Positions 47,870 through 57,047 of a stretch of DNA of 64,000 nucleotides are shown one piece after another. The position numbers and the translations under genes are program-made. Each line of letters opens with the position of its first letter. The stretch's first letter is position 1. The stretch covers positions 124,001-188,000 of IMG/VR virus record IMGVR_UViG_3300031787_007614; one strand, 5' to 3'. The notes under the pieces are model-generated. The model had not been told where the DNA came from and did not search any database. It was given only the letters and a program-made list of their open reading frames with translations. The stretch is from a virus.

Positions 47870-48283
47870 TCAGTTATTTACCGTTTCAAACCAAATGTTC
47901 TGGTCAGGGCGCAGTACTGTTTCTACAACTTCCTGCTCGTCTAGCCCAGTTAGCATGGGCACTCCATTGCAGTCTTGGTGCAGTGCCGCAAAAGGATCAT
48001 GATTTCCCGAAATACCAAATGTGCTTTCTGCTTCAACTTCAAAGCTAAAACTCCACACACCTTTGTCACAGCGCGGGGCCTGAATGCGCTCTGGTTGGCT
48101 GCGCAGACTGATTATTTGAATCAATGTTTCAAAGTTTCGCTGTTGATTTCTTGCTCTGTTCCAGTCATTGATGCTGTTGATTGCTTGACCAACTTGATCT
48201 TCAAAGGGAATTTGACCTATGCGAAAATGCCCAGTAATTCCAGTAGGCGAGCAGTCAAAGAGGGTTTTGCACATATACTTCAT
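47870..48283 (-). CDS. Conserved phage hypothetical protein
   Basis: 137 residues (MKYMCKTLFDCSPTGITGHFRIGQ start). Resembles a family seen near virion genes of aquatic T4-like phages. Polar, Gln/Asn/Arg-rich. It lies behind a terminator and a late motif, so it is the first gene of a late transcript. Confidence 0.6.
   Translation of the reverse strand: MKYMCKTLFDCSPTGITGHFRIGQIPFEDQVGQAINSINDWNRARNQQRNFETLIQIISLRSQPERIQAPRCDKGVWSFSFEVEAESTFGISGNHDPFAALHQDCNGVPMLTGLDEQEVVETVLRPDQNIWFETVNN
47875..47881 (-). promoter_or_regulatory. Late-type promoter motif
   Basis: GTAAATA on the minus strand just ahead of the start at 47867. Confidence 0.45.
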
Positions 48284-48290
48284 CGTGTGA

Positions 48291-48336
48291 TATTTACGGC
48301 AAAAAAATACCCCGGAGTTTTTAATCCCGGGGTGGT
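48291..48336 (-). terminator. Terminator followed by a late-type promoter
   Basis: CCCCGGGA / TCCGGGG stem (48309-48333) with seven T on the minus strand ends the unit 48355-48744. TAAATA at 48291-48297 directly follows and can start the next late unit. Confidence 0.8.
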
Positions 48337-48354
48337 TTAGAACAAGTCTAAAAA

Positions 48355-48744
48355 TTAAGCAGACAGTTTGAAGCCGTTAGCTGTTGCGCTGTCCAACTGA
48401 TAACCAGTGAAGGTAATGTTGGCAGCAGCCAATGCTGTAGCAGCGTTGGCAAAAGCGCCAGTTGGGTAGTAAGCAATTGACAAAGCAGTTGTGTCAACTT
48501 GATACATAGCTACTGTGCAAGTTTGTTGCAGAGCTTGAATAACGTTAGCAACGTATTCTTGCACGCCTGACTGTGTAGCCATGCTGTTGTTGGCAACAAA
48601 GCGAACAAAGTCCAGTTTAGGACCAGCTGGTTGAACTGTAGCAGTAGCGCCAGTAGTGCTTGTAGAAGCAGCGATAGGACCGTTTTGTACGTCTAGTGCA
48701 AATACAGGTTGTGCATCACCATTTACGGGGGTAAGATAAGCCAT
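48355..48744 (-). CDS. Small structural-type protein
   Basis: 129 residues, low charge, rich in Ala/Thr/Gln (IAASTSTTGATATVQPAG). No signal or membrane segment. It is a single-gene late unit between a TAAATA motif (48787-48793) and a strong terminator, consistent with a highly expressed virion protein. Not recognised. Confidence 0.6.
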   Translation of the reverse strand: MAYLTPVNGDAQPVFALDVQNGPIAASTSTTGATATVQPAGPKLDFVRFVANNSMATQSGVQEYVANVIQALQQTCTVAMYQVDTTALSIAYYPTGAFANAATALAAANITFTGYQLDSATANGFKLSA

Positions 48745-48786
48745 GATAAATTTCCTTTAAGTTAGTGGTCCTGGTGGACCTGCTTT

Positions 48787-48793
48787 TATTTAG
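48787..48793 (-). promoter_or_regulatory. Late-type promoter motif
   Basis: CTAAATA on the minus strand, 42 bases before the start at 48744, with AAAGGA near the ATG. Confidence 0.55.
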
Positions 48794-48807
48794 TCTTTTG
48801 GCAAAAA

Positions 48808-50742
48808 TTATGCCTGTTGCGGATTGTTTTGGGCACGATTTCTAGCAGTAAAATCAAAGCGATTGACTGCTTTGGCATAGCCTGCAGGCGTGGCCATTAC
48901 CCAACCTTCGTGTCCAGGATCTTTCAAATCCAAATTACGTAGTATGTCTAGCTTTAGATCGTGTAACAGAATAAACAGGGTAAATGCAGCAGCCAGACCT
49001 TCTGTGTTTGATGCAGGGCTTTTTAGATATTCAATGATGTTGGCAAATTTTCTTGGGGTGACTTCGGATTGCAACCATTCACCAAACCCTGCCAACAAGT
49101 TGTCAAAGTTGCCTGATCCAATTCTAAAATTAATGTAGTCCACACACAGTTTGGCCAAGTCTGTGATTTGCATGGCTCGCAGTTCGCCAGGATTAAACAA
49201 GGTATCGATGGCAGCACCTTTACTGCGGCGTATTTGTTTGATTTGTTTGATCAAGGCAGTTTGTCCCTTAGATTGTGCAGCGTCTTGAGGTGTAATACCT
49301 TTGCCATAAATTGGCTCAATCAAAAACAATCCTGGTACTTCATTAAATGACACTCTGCTGAGTGGCTGCTTGGGTTCACCTTGATCAGCATACATTGTGT
49401 GCATGGCAATACCTGTGGTGCTGTTGCGAATTCTTTGTCCCAGGGCGCTCTTGGCGGGTATGCGATATTGCACTGTGTTGGGCTTGAACACAAGATTACC
49501 AGCTTCTTCTGTCCATGGCTGTTCGGGGTAGTACAACAAGTCGCCTTTGACATAGCCACGGAAGTTTGTGGGCACAGCCGCTTCTAACTGTGGCCAAAGG
49601 TCAGCATACAATTGTATCAACTTCGCACGTTCACCTTTGCGTGTGCTTTGTATCTGTGCCATCATTCGGGGACTAGTAGCAAGTCCATCGTAGCCTTTGG
49701 CGTCAAACCCTGACCCATCTGTAAGCACAAACTCACCTGTGGCAGGCTTGCGGCCAAATATCACAGCAGGCTTGCCGTCCCACTTCACACTGGTGGTCTT
49801 TTGTGGTGCATCTGCGGCATGCTGGATAATGGCCAGTGCTTCATCCACGCCGCGTGAACCTTTGCGAAACACAAGATCTTCCAGGTGTTCGATGCCTTTG
49901 GCCCGGCCACCCACGCCTGGTTCTTCAGCTTCATAAATTTGATATGGGTTGGCTGTTTCTGTTTCAATCAATGGTGTCATGCCTTGATTTACAATTCTGT
50001 CGCGCAACTTGGCTAGAAAATTCACTTCAGTGTTTTCATTCACAGCACCTGGCTCTTGTAGGCCTTCACGGCCCAGGTATTCACGGAAGTCTGCCAGCTT
50101 GGCATCTCGGTTTTTGTCTCCGGCCAGAGCAGCATAAATGCTTTCCACGTTCTTGAGATTTGCTCTAGTGGCCTTGGGTCCTAGCAGTGTTTTGGCCACG
50201 TAGTCAGGATCCATGCCACCATCTACCAGTTGGTTTGTGGTGCGACTGAACATGCCATTAGCACCCACTTTGAGTCCCTGTTGTTTGGCAATTGAACTCA
50301 TCAACACATTGCGATTCATGCCTTTGTAGGCCGAATCATCTGCACCACCATAGTAAAACTGTCCCCAGTCCAGATTGGGAAAGAACATGAAGTCTGTTTG
50401 CACATAACCATTTTCTGGACGACCATTAATAGGTGTACGTAAGTGTACTTCGCCGCTTTTCTTTACCCAGGCTTTAGGGTCTTCACCGTGACTGGTTGCC
50501 CATTGTGTTAGTTTTGCTGCCAATTGTTCTTTGGATATTTCGCTGGCATCCACTGCCATGTCCATGTCGCCTGATGTAGGTTTACGTCCGGTTGATCCCA
50601 GCCAACGCTCGCGTGGGAATTCTAATCCTGTGAGTGTTTCTAGCCATTGTACTGTGGCTGCTACATCGCTTTGGTTGATACGCCCAGTAAGTGGTTTACC
50701 ATCAGCATCTTTGAATACATTGCCGCCTTCTAATAGTCTCAT
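48808..50742 (-). CDS. Nucleotidyltransferase-like plus ligase-like fusion (DUF6267 type)
   Basis: 644 residues. The N-terminal part has the pol-beta nucleotidyltransferase signature GSTGRKPTSGDMDMAVD (about 49-65). The central part has motifs like a DNA/RNA ligase: VKWDGKPAVIFG (K-x-D-G; about 317-328), TDGSGFDAKGYDG, YVKGDLLYY and FLIEPIYGKG. The C-terminal 150 residues are helical. A similar uncharacterised protein is conserved in aquatic T4-like phages. Whether either domain is active is unknown. Overlaps the next gene by 4 bases. Confidence 0.6.
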   Translation of the reverse strand: MRLLEGGNVFKDADGKPLTGRINQSDVAATVQWLETLTGLEFPRERWLGSTGRKPTSGDMDMAVDASEISKEQLAAKLTQWATSHGEDPKAWVKKSGEVHLRTPINGRPENGYVQTDFMFFPNLDWGQFYYGGADDSAYKGMNRNVLMSSIAKQQGLKVGANGMFSRTTNQLVDGGMDPDYVAKTLLGPKATRANLKNVESIYAALAGDKNRDAKLADFREYLGREGLQEPGAVNENTEVNFLAKLRDRIVNQGMTPLIETETANPYQIYEAEEPGVGGRAKGIEHLEDLVFRKGSRGVDEALAIIQHAADAPQKTTSVKWDGKPAVIFGRKPATGEFVLTDGSGFDAKGYDGLATSPRMMAQIQSTRKGERAKLIQLYADLWPQLEAAVPTNFRGYVKGDLLYYPEQPWTEEAGNLVFKPNTVQYRIPAKSALGQRIRNSTTGIAMHTMYADQGEPKQPLSRVSFNEVPGLFLIEPIYGKGITPQDAAQSKGQTALIKQIKQIRRSKGAAIDTLFNPGELRAMQITDLAKLCVDYINFRIGSGNFDNLLAGFGEWLQSEVTPRKFANIIEYLKSPASNTEGLAAAFTLFILLHDLKLDILRNLDLKDPGHEGWVMATPAGYAKAVNRFDFTARNRAQNNPQQA

Positions 50743-51572
50743 TTTTTTGCCTCGGCCACGGCCATTTGTTGTTGTTGTGGGGCACCTTGCAACAGGCCCA
50801 TACTGGCCAGCACCTTGTTTAGTGCTGGATCACGTTGCTGTGGAACCTTGGCAGTAATTCCTAGTTGTTGCGCTGTGAGGCCAGCTCGTTGCGCTGCCTG
50901 TGCCAACTGCGGTTCAGCTGCATTTTTATTTGTGCTGGCTGCGCCAGATACTGGATTGAATTCAACTTCGTTGGCAATGCCATAGCTCATTTTAGCAATG
51001 GAATTCCACAAGTCAGCCAATTTTTTTGCATTGACTCTAGTGGGTTCAGTTATCAACAGTGCGTCAATGGCTTTGTCAATGGTGGCACTCATGTCTCCGA
51101 CCATGTTTCGCAACTGACCTTGATTGGCATCTTTGTCCACCAAACTGGCAGCATTTTTATAGTCGCTGACTGAACGACCGCTCATTCTTTGAAGATTACC
51201 GTTTACCAAACTGATTAATGCTCGTTGCATTTCAATTGGCTGAATGTCCTTGATGCTTTGAACTCCAGCTCGACCAGTTATGGGATTTTTGGCCTGTTGC
51301 ATCATTTGTGTCACTGTGTCTGACCATTGTGCCTGCAGAGTTTTGGCTAGCGCAGCCACAGCAGGTGCCGAAGCAGCCGCGGCTGCGCCGCTTGCTTGTC
51401 CTGGAACAACGCTGGCGCCAGGCGCGGCGTCTGTATTACCACCTGCAGGGATCATGGCTTTGGCTAGATTTTGCCCCACGCCTCCCAAGAATGAACCTGC
51501 CTGTGAACCGGCGCCGCCAGGAGCAAAAACTTCTTGCATGCGGCGGCCATTGGTAATTTCATATATCTGCAT
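50739..51572 (-). CDS. Structural-type protein
   Basis: 277 residues. An N-terminal Gly/Ala/Pro-rich region with low charge, then helices (LQAQWSDTVTQMMQQAKNPI, NLQRMSGRSVSDYKNAASLV) and a Gln-rich C-terminus (QQQQMAVAEAKK). Probably a virion protein or assembly factor. It is coupled to genes on both sides. Confidence 0.55.
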   Translation of the reverse strand: MQIYEITNGRRMQEVFAPGGAGSQAGSFLGGVGQNLAKAMIPAGGNTDAAPGASVVPGQASGAAAAASAPAVAALAKTLQAQWSDTVTQMMQQAKNPITGRAGVQSIKDIQPIEMQRALISLVNGNLQRMSGRSVSDYKNAASLVDKDANQGQLRNMVGDMSATIDKAIDALLITEPTRVNAKKLADLWNSIAKMSYGIANEVEFNPVSGAASTNKNAAEPQLAQAAQRAGLTAQQLGITAKVPQQRDPALNKVLASMGLLQGAPQQQQMAVAEAKK

Positions 51573-51807
51573 GAGTTCTCCTTACAGATCTAGCAAACTT
51601 TGTGGAATCTTTAAGACGTATGGCATTGAGCAATTTTCTAGTGAGATTTTCAGCCTGATCAGCAGTGTATTCTGTTTCAATTTGCTCTAGCAAACGAATA
51701 GCAGATTCTATCACATTGTTGGCTCTATTTTCAATTATTAGACGACGATCGCGTTCCACATACATGGAATCCAATTCTTCTAACAAGCTACGAGTTTTCT
51801 TTTGCAT
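51559..51807 (-). CDS. Small helical protein
   Basis: 82 residues, almost all helix (LLEELDSMYVERDRRLIIENRANNVIESAIRLLEQIETEY). AAAGGT before the start; late motif CTAAATA at 51828-51834. Likely an oligomeric assembly factor or prohead-core component. Confidence 0.55.
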   Translation of the reverse strand: MQKKTRSLLEELDSMYVERDRRLIIENRANNVIESAIRLLEQIETEYTADQAENLTRKLLNAIRLKDSTKFARSVRRTHADI

Positions 51808-51827
51808 TTGCTCGGGGACCTTTGGAT

Positions 51828-51834
51828 TATTTAG
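51828..51834 (-). promoter_or_regulatory. Late-type promoter motif
   Basis: CTAAATA on the minus strand, 21 bases before the start at 51807. Confidence 0.55.
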
Positions 51835-51850
51835 CGAAATCTGGTTAGCA

Positions 51851-51858
51851 ATAAATAT
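51851..51858 (+). promoter_or_regulatory. Late-type promoter motif
   Basis: ATAAATAT on the plus strand, 22 bases before the start at 51881. It is back to back with the minus-strand motif at 51828, making a divergent late promoter pair. Confidence 0.55.
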
Positions 51859-51880
51859 CTATAACAATCAAGGATTCGCA

Positions 51881-52810
51881 ATGACCAGTCAAATCAACCC
51901 TAACAACATCGACGGAAACTATCCAGTAGCCGGCGTTCCCAACAACACACAAGGGTTTCGGGACAATTTCACAAACACTAGCACTAATTTTCAATATGCA
52001 GCAGACGAAATAACTGCACTGCAAACCAACGCAGTTTTTAAATCTGCACTAACTGGTGCTACACTTGACAACAACATGAATGACAATCTCATTTATGCTG
52101 TAAAATTGCAAGATGTCAGCTATACCTATGTGCCAATTACCACAACTTCTGGCTCAGTCAGCGTGGACTATTCTGCAGGACAATATCAATACGTCAGCAC
52201 AACTGGCAGTATCAGTTTAAACTTTAGCAATTTTCCCACCAGCGGCAGTGCTGGTATAGTACAGCTGGCCATCAACATCACCAATACAGCTTACACTGTT
52301 ACATTGCCGGCTGCTGTGACTTTGGGCATTGTAGGCATTCAAGGCATTAGTTCAAATGTGATCACATTTGCCGCCACAGGAACTTATCAGTTTCAATTTA
52401 CCACTACAGACGGCGGCACCACCGTAACTGTTTACGATCTAAATCGCCCATTGCTGGGCAGCGCAGAATCTGCTGTGGGATACAGCACCGGTACTGGCGG
52501 CACTGTCACACAGGCCACCAGTAAATCAACTGGTGTAACACTCAACAAACGCTGTGGACAAATCACCATGAACAATGCTGCGTTGTCGGCAGCGGCTGAA
52601 GTGAGTTTTACTTTTACCAACAGCACTATTGCAGCCACTGATGTGGTTGTTACTGCTATCAGTTCAGGTGCCACAGCTGGCGCCTACAACACTCACGTTG
52701 ATGCAATTGCCGCAGGCAGTTGTAGAATTAGTATAACCAATTTTTCAGCTGGTCCCCTGTCTGAAGCCATAGTACTAAACTTTGTTGTGATCAAAGCGGT
52801 AAACGCTTAA
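51881..52810 (+). CDS. Fibre/structural protein
   Basis: 309 residues starting MTSQINPNNIDGNYPVAG at 51881, with AAGGA ahead; the longer frame to 51665 is rejected. The first 60 residues (INPNNIDGNYPVAGVPNNTQGFRDNF, then an ALQTNA helix) resemble a structural family in aquatic T4-like phages. The rest is beta-rich Thr/Ser/Val repeats typical of fibres. Convergent with the helicase gene, 4-base overlap. Confidence 0.7.
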   Translation: MTSQINPNNIDGNYPVAGVPNNTQGFRDNFTNTSTNFQYAADEITALQTNAVFKSALTGATLDNNMNDNLIYAVKLQDVSYTYVPITTTSGSVSVDYSAGQYQYVSTTGSISLNFSNFPTSGSAGIVQLAINITNTAYTVTLPAAVTLGIVGIQGISSNVITFAATGTYQFQFTTTDGGTTVTVYDLNRPLLGSAESAVGYSTGTGGTVTQATSKSTGVTLNKRCGQITMNNAALSAAAEVSFTFTNSTIAATDVVVTAISSGATAGAYNTHVDAIAAGSCRISITNFSAGPLSEAIVLNFVVIKAVNA

Positions 52811-54249
52811 TTACTTTTGATCTGTCCCAGCAGTTGTTTTAGTTTTGAACTTTGAACATCTGCTGTTACTTTAGGCCCCTGCTCCCATGCAGGGGTTCCT
52901 GTGGGTCGGTCCCATTTTGATGGCGAGCTTTCTTCTGGGGCGTCAGCAGCCTTGACCTGGCTGCGGGCCTTGATTGAATCCATAATGGAACTTTGTGGTT
53001 TGTTGTATCCTGTTCCCTCGTCTCCACCTTCATCAGTAATGCGCATGGTTTCAATGTTGTACTCCAAATCAATCTTTTGACCAACGCCGGTCGAGCTTCG
53101 AGACTTCATACACTGGATTTGATACTTGCCACGTTCTTTCATTGCACGACTTGTAAAGATACCAAACACATTATCTGCTGTGTTAATTTTAGAGATACCA
53201 CCTGATATGTGTGAGTGATCAAATTCAATTTCTTCCACAGCTGATCTATTCAACTGCGACGCTGTGACCATCAAGATGCCTAGCTCTTTGGCCAAGTTGC
53301 GCAGTTCTTCTGAAACATACTTGTCTTTCACAAACAAGTCATTGGGGCTGACCTTTGCACTCACAGGCATCAGCAAGTCTAAATAGTCAATCATCACAAA
53401 GTCTACCCGCTTGCCTGTTTGAATTTGATACTCTTTCAAATAAGCACGGATGTCGTTGATATTGCTTTGTGCTGGCAAGCCTTTCACTTGATAGTTGCCT
53501 GACTTCTTGGATACCAGCTTGACCTTAAGTTCAGTGGTGTCTATGTCCTTGCGGATATCTTTTGTTGACATATTGGTCAACATAGCATCAGTACGCAATG
53601 ACGTAAGTTCTTCTGAAAGTTCTAGTGTAATATACACACCACTAAGTCCTTGCTGTAGCCAGTTTAGAGCAATGTTCATCATCACAAGTGATTTGCCTGA
53701 TCCGGATCCACCTGCAAAGATGTTGAGTTCGCCTCTTGAGAATCCACCATACAACAATCTATCCAGTTGTGGCCAACCTGTGCTTACTTGTCCACCCGAG
53801 TTGAAGTACTTCTCAATACGACTCTTAGGATCAGCAAAGTAGTCTGTGCCCATGTCCTTGGTAAGTGATATCTGTACTGCATCTTTGATGAGTTTTTCAA
53901 CTGGATCATACTCGCCTTTTTCCAGTAAGTCTGCGGCTTTTAAGATAGCACGTTCTAGTTCTTGACGTCGAGTAAATGCTTCAAACTCGCCCATGAACCA
54001 ATCAAAGTGCCCTTCGTTTAAATCCGGCACGGCTGCTAATTTAACGCCAGTGGTTGCAGAAATCTGTGTACGTTCCGGCAGGGTCTTGTGTTTGTCTGAG
54101 TGTTCTTTAATAAACTCAGCCGCAGGTCTCAAACTCTTGTCAAAGTTCTGCGGGTTGTAGATGTTTTGAACACGCACATAACTCTGTGCGTCCTCCAACA
54201 TCATTTCTAGAAATAGTCGTTGGACATCAAGTCCGTATTCTTTTAACAA
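52807..54249 (-). CDS. Replicative DNA helicase, gp41/DnaB family
   Basis: 480 residues. The C-terminal RecA-like domain has Walker A FAGGSGSGKSLV (about 181-192), Walker B FVMIDYLDLLMP, and the DnaB-type motifs ITLELSEELTSLR and ASQLNRSAVE. Length is like T4 gp41 (475). The start is a TTG at 54249 that overlaps the stop of the SGNH gene; the next ATG (LFLEMM) is 14 codons in. The primase is encoded just upstream. Confidence 0.93.
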   Translation of the reverse strand: MLKEYGLDVQRLFLEMMLEDAQSYVRVQNIYNPQNFDKSLRPAAEFIKEHSDKHKTLPERTQISATTGVKLAAVPDLNEGHFDWFMGEFEAFTRRQELERAILKAADLLEKGEYDPVEKLIKDAVQISLTKDMGTDYFADPKSRIEKYFNSGGQVSTGWPQLDRLLYGGFSRGELNIFAGGSGSGKSLVMMNIALNWLQQGLSGVYITLELSEELTSLRTDAMLTNMSTKDIRKDIDTTELKVKLVSKKSGNYQVKGLPAQSNINDIRAYLKEYQIQTGKRVDFVMIDYLDLLMPVSAKVSPNDLFVKDKYVSEELRNLAKELGILMVTASQLNRSAVEEIEFDHSHISGGISKINTADNVFGIFTSRAMKERGKYQIQCMKSRSSTGVGQKIDLEYNIETMRITDEGGDEGTGYNKPQSSIMDSIKARSQVKAADAPEESSPSKWDRPTGTPAWEQGPKVTADVQSSKLKQLLGQIKSN

Positions 54250-54956
54250 AGTTTGTCCTTTACGCTTGTTTCAAAAAAATGTCGGTTGCCAGCAGGTCCG
54301 TGGTGCCCGTGCCAACCAAAATTGTCATAGTCTGCCGGCCGATTGATATTTAAGTTGACATCATACATGGAGCCATCAAACAATTTACATCTGTTGTGAT
54401 TTACACAATAATCTAGTATGTATTGGCTTGGTCCCCAGTGATTGTTTGGATCTAAATTTTTACTGAGATTTACAATAATGTAGTTAGCGTCGCAAGAATC
54501 CAACCACTGAGTTATTAAAAATATTTGTCGTAGCACCTGAGTTTCAATCCAACTACGATCACTGATCAACACCGACAATCGATCAAGTTCCTTGTACTGC
54601 AAATTTACCAATCCATGATGACTTGCAACATTACTGGGTTGTGCCTGCCAGGTTTTTGTATCAAATACGGAACTTACCAACGCTGTGTCTTTGTAATCGT
54701 CAAATATAGTAATTCTTTCTAATGGTGGCAGACCAATGACAAAAAAGTCTTGCTCAAAGTTGTATCTTTGCTGTTCACCTATTAGCATTTGACACACACT
54801 GTCAAAACTTATTTTAGATCTGCTACAGTTAATCACAGTACCAACACCCAACTCAGAAGCAGTTAGCCCCCAAAAACTTTCTTGTGGGGAAACACAAACA
54901 TCTGGTGTGCTATAACTGTCGCCAAACACCCAAAGCCTATTGTATTTTTTTAACAA
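54243..54956 (-). CDS. SGNH/GDSL hydrolase-like protein
   Basis: 237 residues. The GDS block WVFGDSYSTP holds the nucleophile Ser. GWHGHHGPAGN near the end fits the His block, with DYDNFGWHGH giving the Asp-His pair. A typical small esterase or deacetylase fold. Two more such genes lie at 59767-60489 and 62444-63145. It overlaps primase and helicase genes. Confidence 0.7.
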   Translation of the reverse strand: MLKKYNRLWVFGDSYSTPDVCVSPQESFWGLTASELGVGTVINCSRSKISFDSVCQMLIGEQQRYNFEQDFFVIGLPPLERITIFDDYKDTALVSSVFDTKTWQAQPSNVASHHGLVNLQYKELDRLSVLISDRSWIETQVLRQIFLITQWLDSCDANYIIVNLSKNLDPNNHWGPSQYILDYCVNHNRCKLFDGSMYDVNLNINRPADYDNFGWHGHHGPAGNRHFFETSVKDKLC

Positions 54957-55920
54957 GTTGTCGTTTCCTTATCTCTATTTTGATTTTACTAGTTTCTCTG
55001 GCTGCCATTATAGTTAGCAAGGTGCCCACACGCCCCATGGCAATCACAGCATTATTGACATCTTTGCAGCCTTTGGGCCAGTCGGGTATACTTACCGCCC
55101 ATCCCAGTTCCACAGCACGATCTACCAGTTCTACACCTGCTAGGTCTTGATCAGGCACCACAGTTATGTCTCGACCCAGATTGCGTATCAGTCGGGCCTG
55201 TGCATCACTCACTGTGTTGTGCATCACAGCCACACCACCAATACTCAATGCATCAAATATGCCTTCTGTCACTATCACATTGGTCCAGTCTTTGTGCTGT
55301 AAATCTGTGCCAAACACATAACCTGGTTGGCTGTCTGAAATAAACTTGGGTTGACGGTTGTCTAAAAATCTACAAGTGTATCCTACAATTTTATTTTCGT
55401 ATGTAAACGGAATCACCACATGTGGGCGTGTCCAATGAATACCATCATTCTCTATCTGTACCATAGCAGGAAAATCTTCAGGCACATGTCTACCACGCAC
55501 ATAATCCCAATATGGCCCATGTTCGGGCATCAACAACTCAGCATGTGGTGGCAGGTCTCGTTCTTCAAATGTGAAGCCAGCTAGTTGATTCCAGGCCTGT
55601 TGTCTATCTTCTAGTATGCCATGTATGCTACGATGCCGCAGACTTTCCAAATTGAGCATTTCAATTTCGTTGTCTGGCACACCCATCCATCCTAGTAGTC
55701 TGCGAGCTTTAACACTTAGGGTCCGACCCATAATAAAACTGGCTGTATAGGCGCAATTGAAACAGTGATAACTCCATCCTGCTTCAATAGCTTTGAGCCC
55801 AGCCCGACCTCTTGTGTCTCTGGTGCTGCCATTGTGCTGACAGCAAACCGCATTGAAACTCAACCAACCAGATGGTGTGGGTTTTCTTTTTGCAGGTAGA
55901 TACGCAAGGATGTCAAGCAT
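54937..55920 (-). CDS. DNA primase, gp61-like
   Basis: 327 residues. The N-terminal zinc-binding part (CCQHNG, CFNCAYTASF) and a TOPRIM-like core (VIVTEGIFDALSIGG with Glu, then VVPDQDLAG with Asp) are clear. Length matches T4 gp61 (342). It makes RNA primers for the gp41 helicase, encoded next but one downstream. The ATG at 55920 equals the +1 of the promoter at 55927-55955, so the gene is leaderless. Confidence 0.92.
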   Translation of the reverse strand: MLDILAYLPAKRKPTPSGWLSFNAVCCQHNGSTRDTRGRAGLKAIEAGWSYHCFNCAYTASFIMGRTLSVKARRLLGWMGVPDNEIEMLNLESLRHRSIHGILEDRQQAWNQLAGFTFEERDLPPHAELLMPEHGPYWDYVRGRHVPEDFPAMVQIENDGIHWTRPHVVIPFTYENKIVGYTCRFLDNRQPKFISDSQPGYVFGTDLQHKDWTNVIVTEGIFDALSIGGVAVMHNTVSDAQARLIRNLGRDITVVPDQDLAGVELVDRAVELGWAVSIPDWPKGCKDVNNAVIAMGRVGTLLTIMAARETSKIKIEIRKRQLVKKIQ

Positions 55921-55926
55921 CTATAC

Positions 55927-55955
55927 AGTATAGCAGATCAGCCGGGCTAAATCAA
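55927..55955 (-). promoter_or_regulatory. Sigma70-type promoter, leaderless primase gene
   Basis: TTGATT, 17 bp, TATACT with TG before the -10 on the minus strand. Predicted +1 at 55920 is the ATG's A. It overlaps the 3' end of the structural gene upstream. Confidence 0.78.
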
Positions 55956-57025
55956 CGATATTGGAGATTGTCAATATATCCAGTGGTAATCATTACCGTG
56001 GCCTGTTGTGTGCCTTGGTATTGAATTGGCAAGTAACCTGAACCGCCATTGGTCACTACAATGGTTGCAATTTGGCCGTCGGCCCCAATGGTGGCTATAG
56101 CTTCTGCGCCAGATCCATTTCCCAAGATTTGAACTTTGGGTGCAGCCACATAATTCTTGCCAGCATTGCTCAAGCTGATTCCTGTGACCACACCCTCAGG
56201 TGAAACCTGTGCTGTTGCTTGCCCGCCAAATCCTTGACTGTTGTTAAAAGCTGCTCGAATCAAGGGATAAAATCCTACCACGTTGAAATACTGTGTGGAA
56301 GTTTCATCAAAAAAGCTATAACTGTCAGTTACATTGTACCAGATAGATTCGTAATCTTGTGCGGCCTGAAATTTCACAGTGCCTGTAAAGTGATCCAGAT
56401 CCATCTTGACTGTTGTCAAACTCTGATGAGATGTGTCAATAAAACTGCTGTAGAATTCAGTAAGTTGCGTGGTATTTACTGGAGGAGGTGTTAGCGCCCA
56501 GTCGGGATAGTTGGTCGGTCCGGGTGTTAGTTGTTGTGCTTTGCCATAAATTGTGGGAATAGTGAGTTCATGACTGGGCACAAACTGCGGTAGCACAGAA
56601 TCCACAATGTTACAGTCACCACGTGCTTGGCTGTTGGCGTCCACATACACTGCTTGTATGTAATCACCAGAAGTGCGCTGTATTGAATAACTAGCTGGTT
56701 GTGCAACTAGATTAATGGTGTCTTCGATGTCCAGCACCACTTTTACTCGTCCTAGTGAATTGCTAAGACTTGTCATGTCTTTTTCCACCAGTACTCTGTC
56801 TCCGTTTTGGCTCATCAAACGAAACACAAATGCAGAGCCAGTGATGTTTACCGGTTTCTGTTCTTGATTGATAAATTCAAAGAGTAGAACATTATCTACA
56901 CCTTTGTTTACAGTTAATTGTTTTGCATACACTGGGTCGTACCTCGCTGTGAAATATCCACCACTGGTGTCAACTAACAAGACTTTGGTAATTTGCTGGT
57001 ATAAGTAAACGGTGGTTGAATACAT
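55952..57025 (-). CDS. Tail/baseplate-type structural protein
   Basis: 357 residues starting MYSTTVYLYQQITKVLLVDTS at 57025 (AGGAT ahead). The first 80 residues (YLYQQ, TARYDPVYAKQLTVNKGVDNVLLFEF, VNITGSAFVFRL) match a structural protein found in many aquatic T4-like phages. The C-terminus is a beta-rich domain of Gly-spaced strands with a repeat-like IVVTNGGSGY. Late motif at 57041-57047. Confidence 0.75.
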   Translation of the reverse strand: MYSTTVYLYQQITKVLLVDTSGGYFTARYDPVYAKQLTVNKGVDNVLLFEFINQEQKPVNITGSAFVFRLMSQNGDRVLVEKDMTSLSNSLGRVKVVLDIEDTINLVAQPASYSIQRTSGDYIQAVYVDANSQARGDCNIVDSVLPQFVPSHELTIPTIYGKAQQLTPGPTNYPDWALTPPPVNTTQLTEFYSSFIDTSHQSLTTVKMDLDHFTGTVKFQAAQDYESIWYNVTDSYSFFDETSTQYFNVVGFYPLIRAAFNNSQGFGGQATAQVSPEGVVTGISLSNAGKNYVAAPKVQILGNGSGAEAIATIGADGQIATIVVTNGGSGYLPIQYQGTQQATVMITTGYIDNLQYR

Positions 57026-57040
57026 AGGATCCTCGAACAA

Positions 57041-57047
57041 TATTTAT
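57041..57047 (-). promoter_or_regulatory. Late-type promoter motif
   Basis: ATAAATA on the minus strand, 15 bases before the start at 57025. Confidence 0.5.

Noticed and set aside
6249-48336. CRISPR arrays or insertion sequences
   Set aside because: No regular direct repeats with spacers and no transposase or terminal inverted repeats were found in the window.
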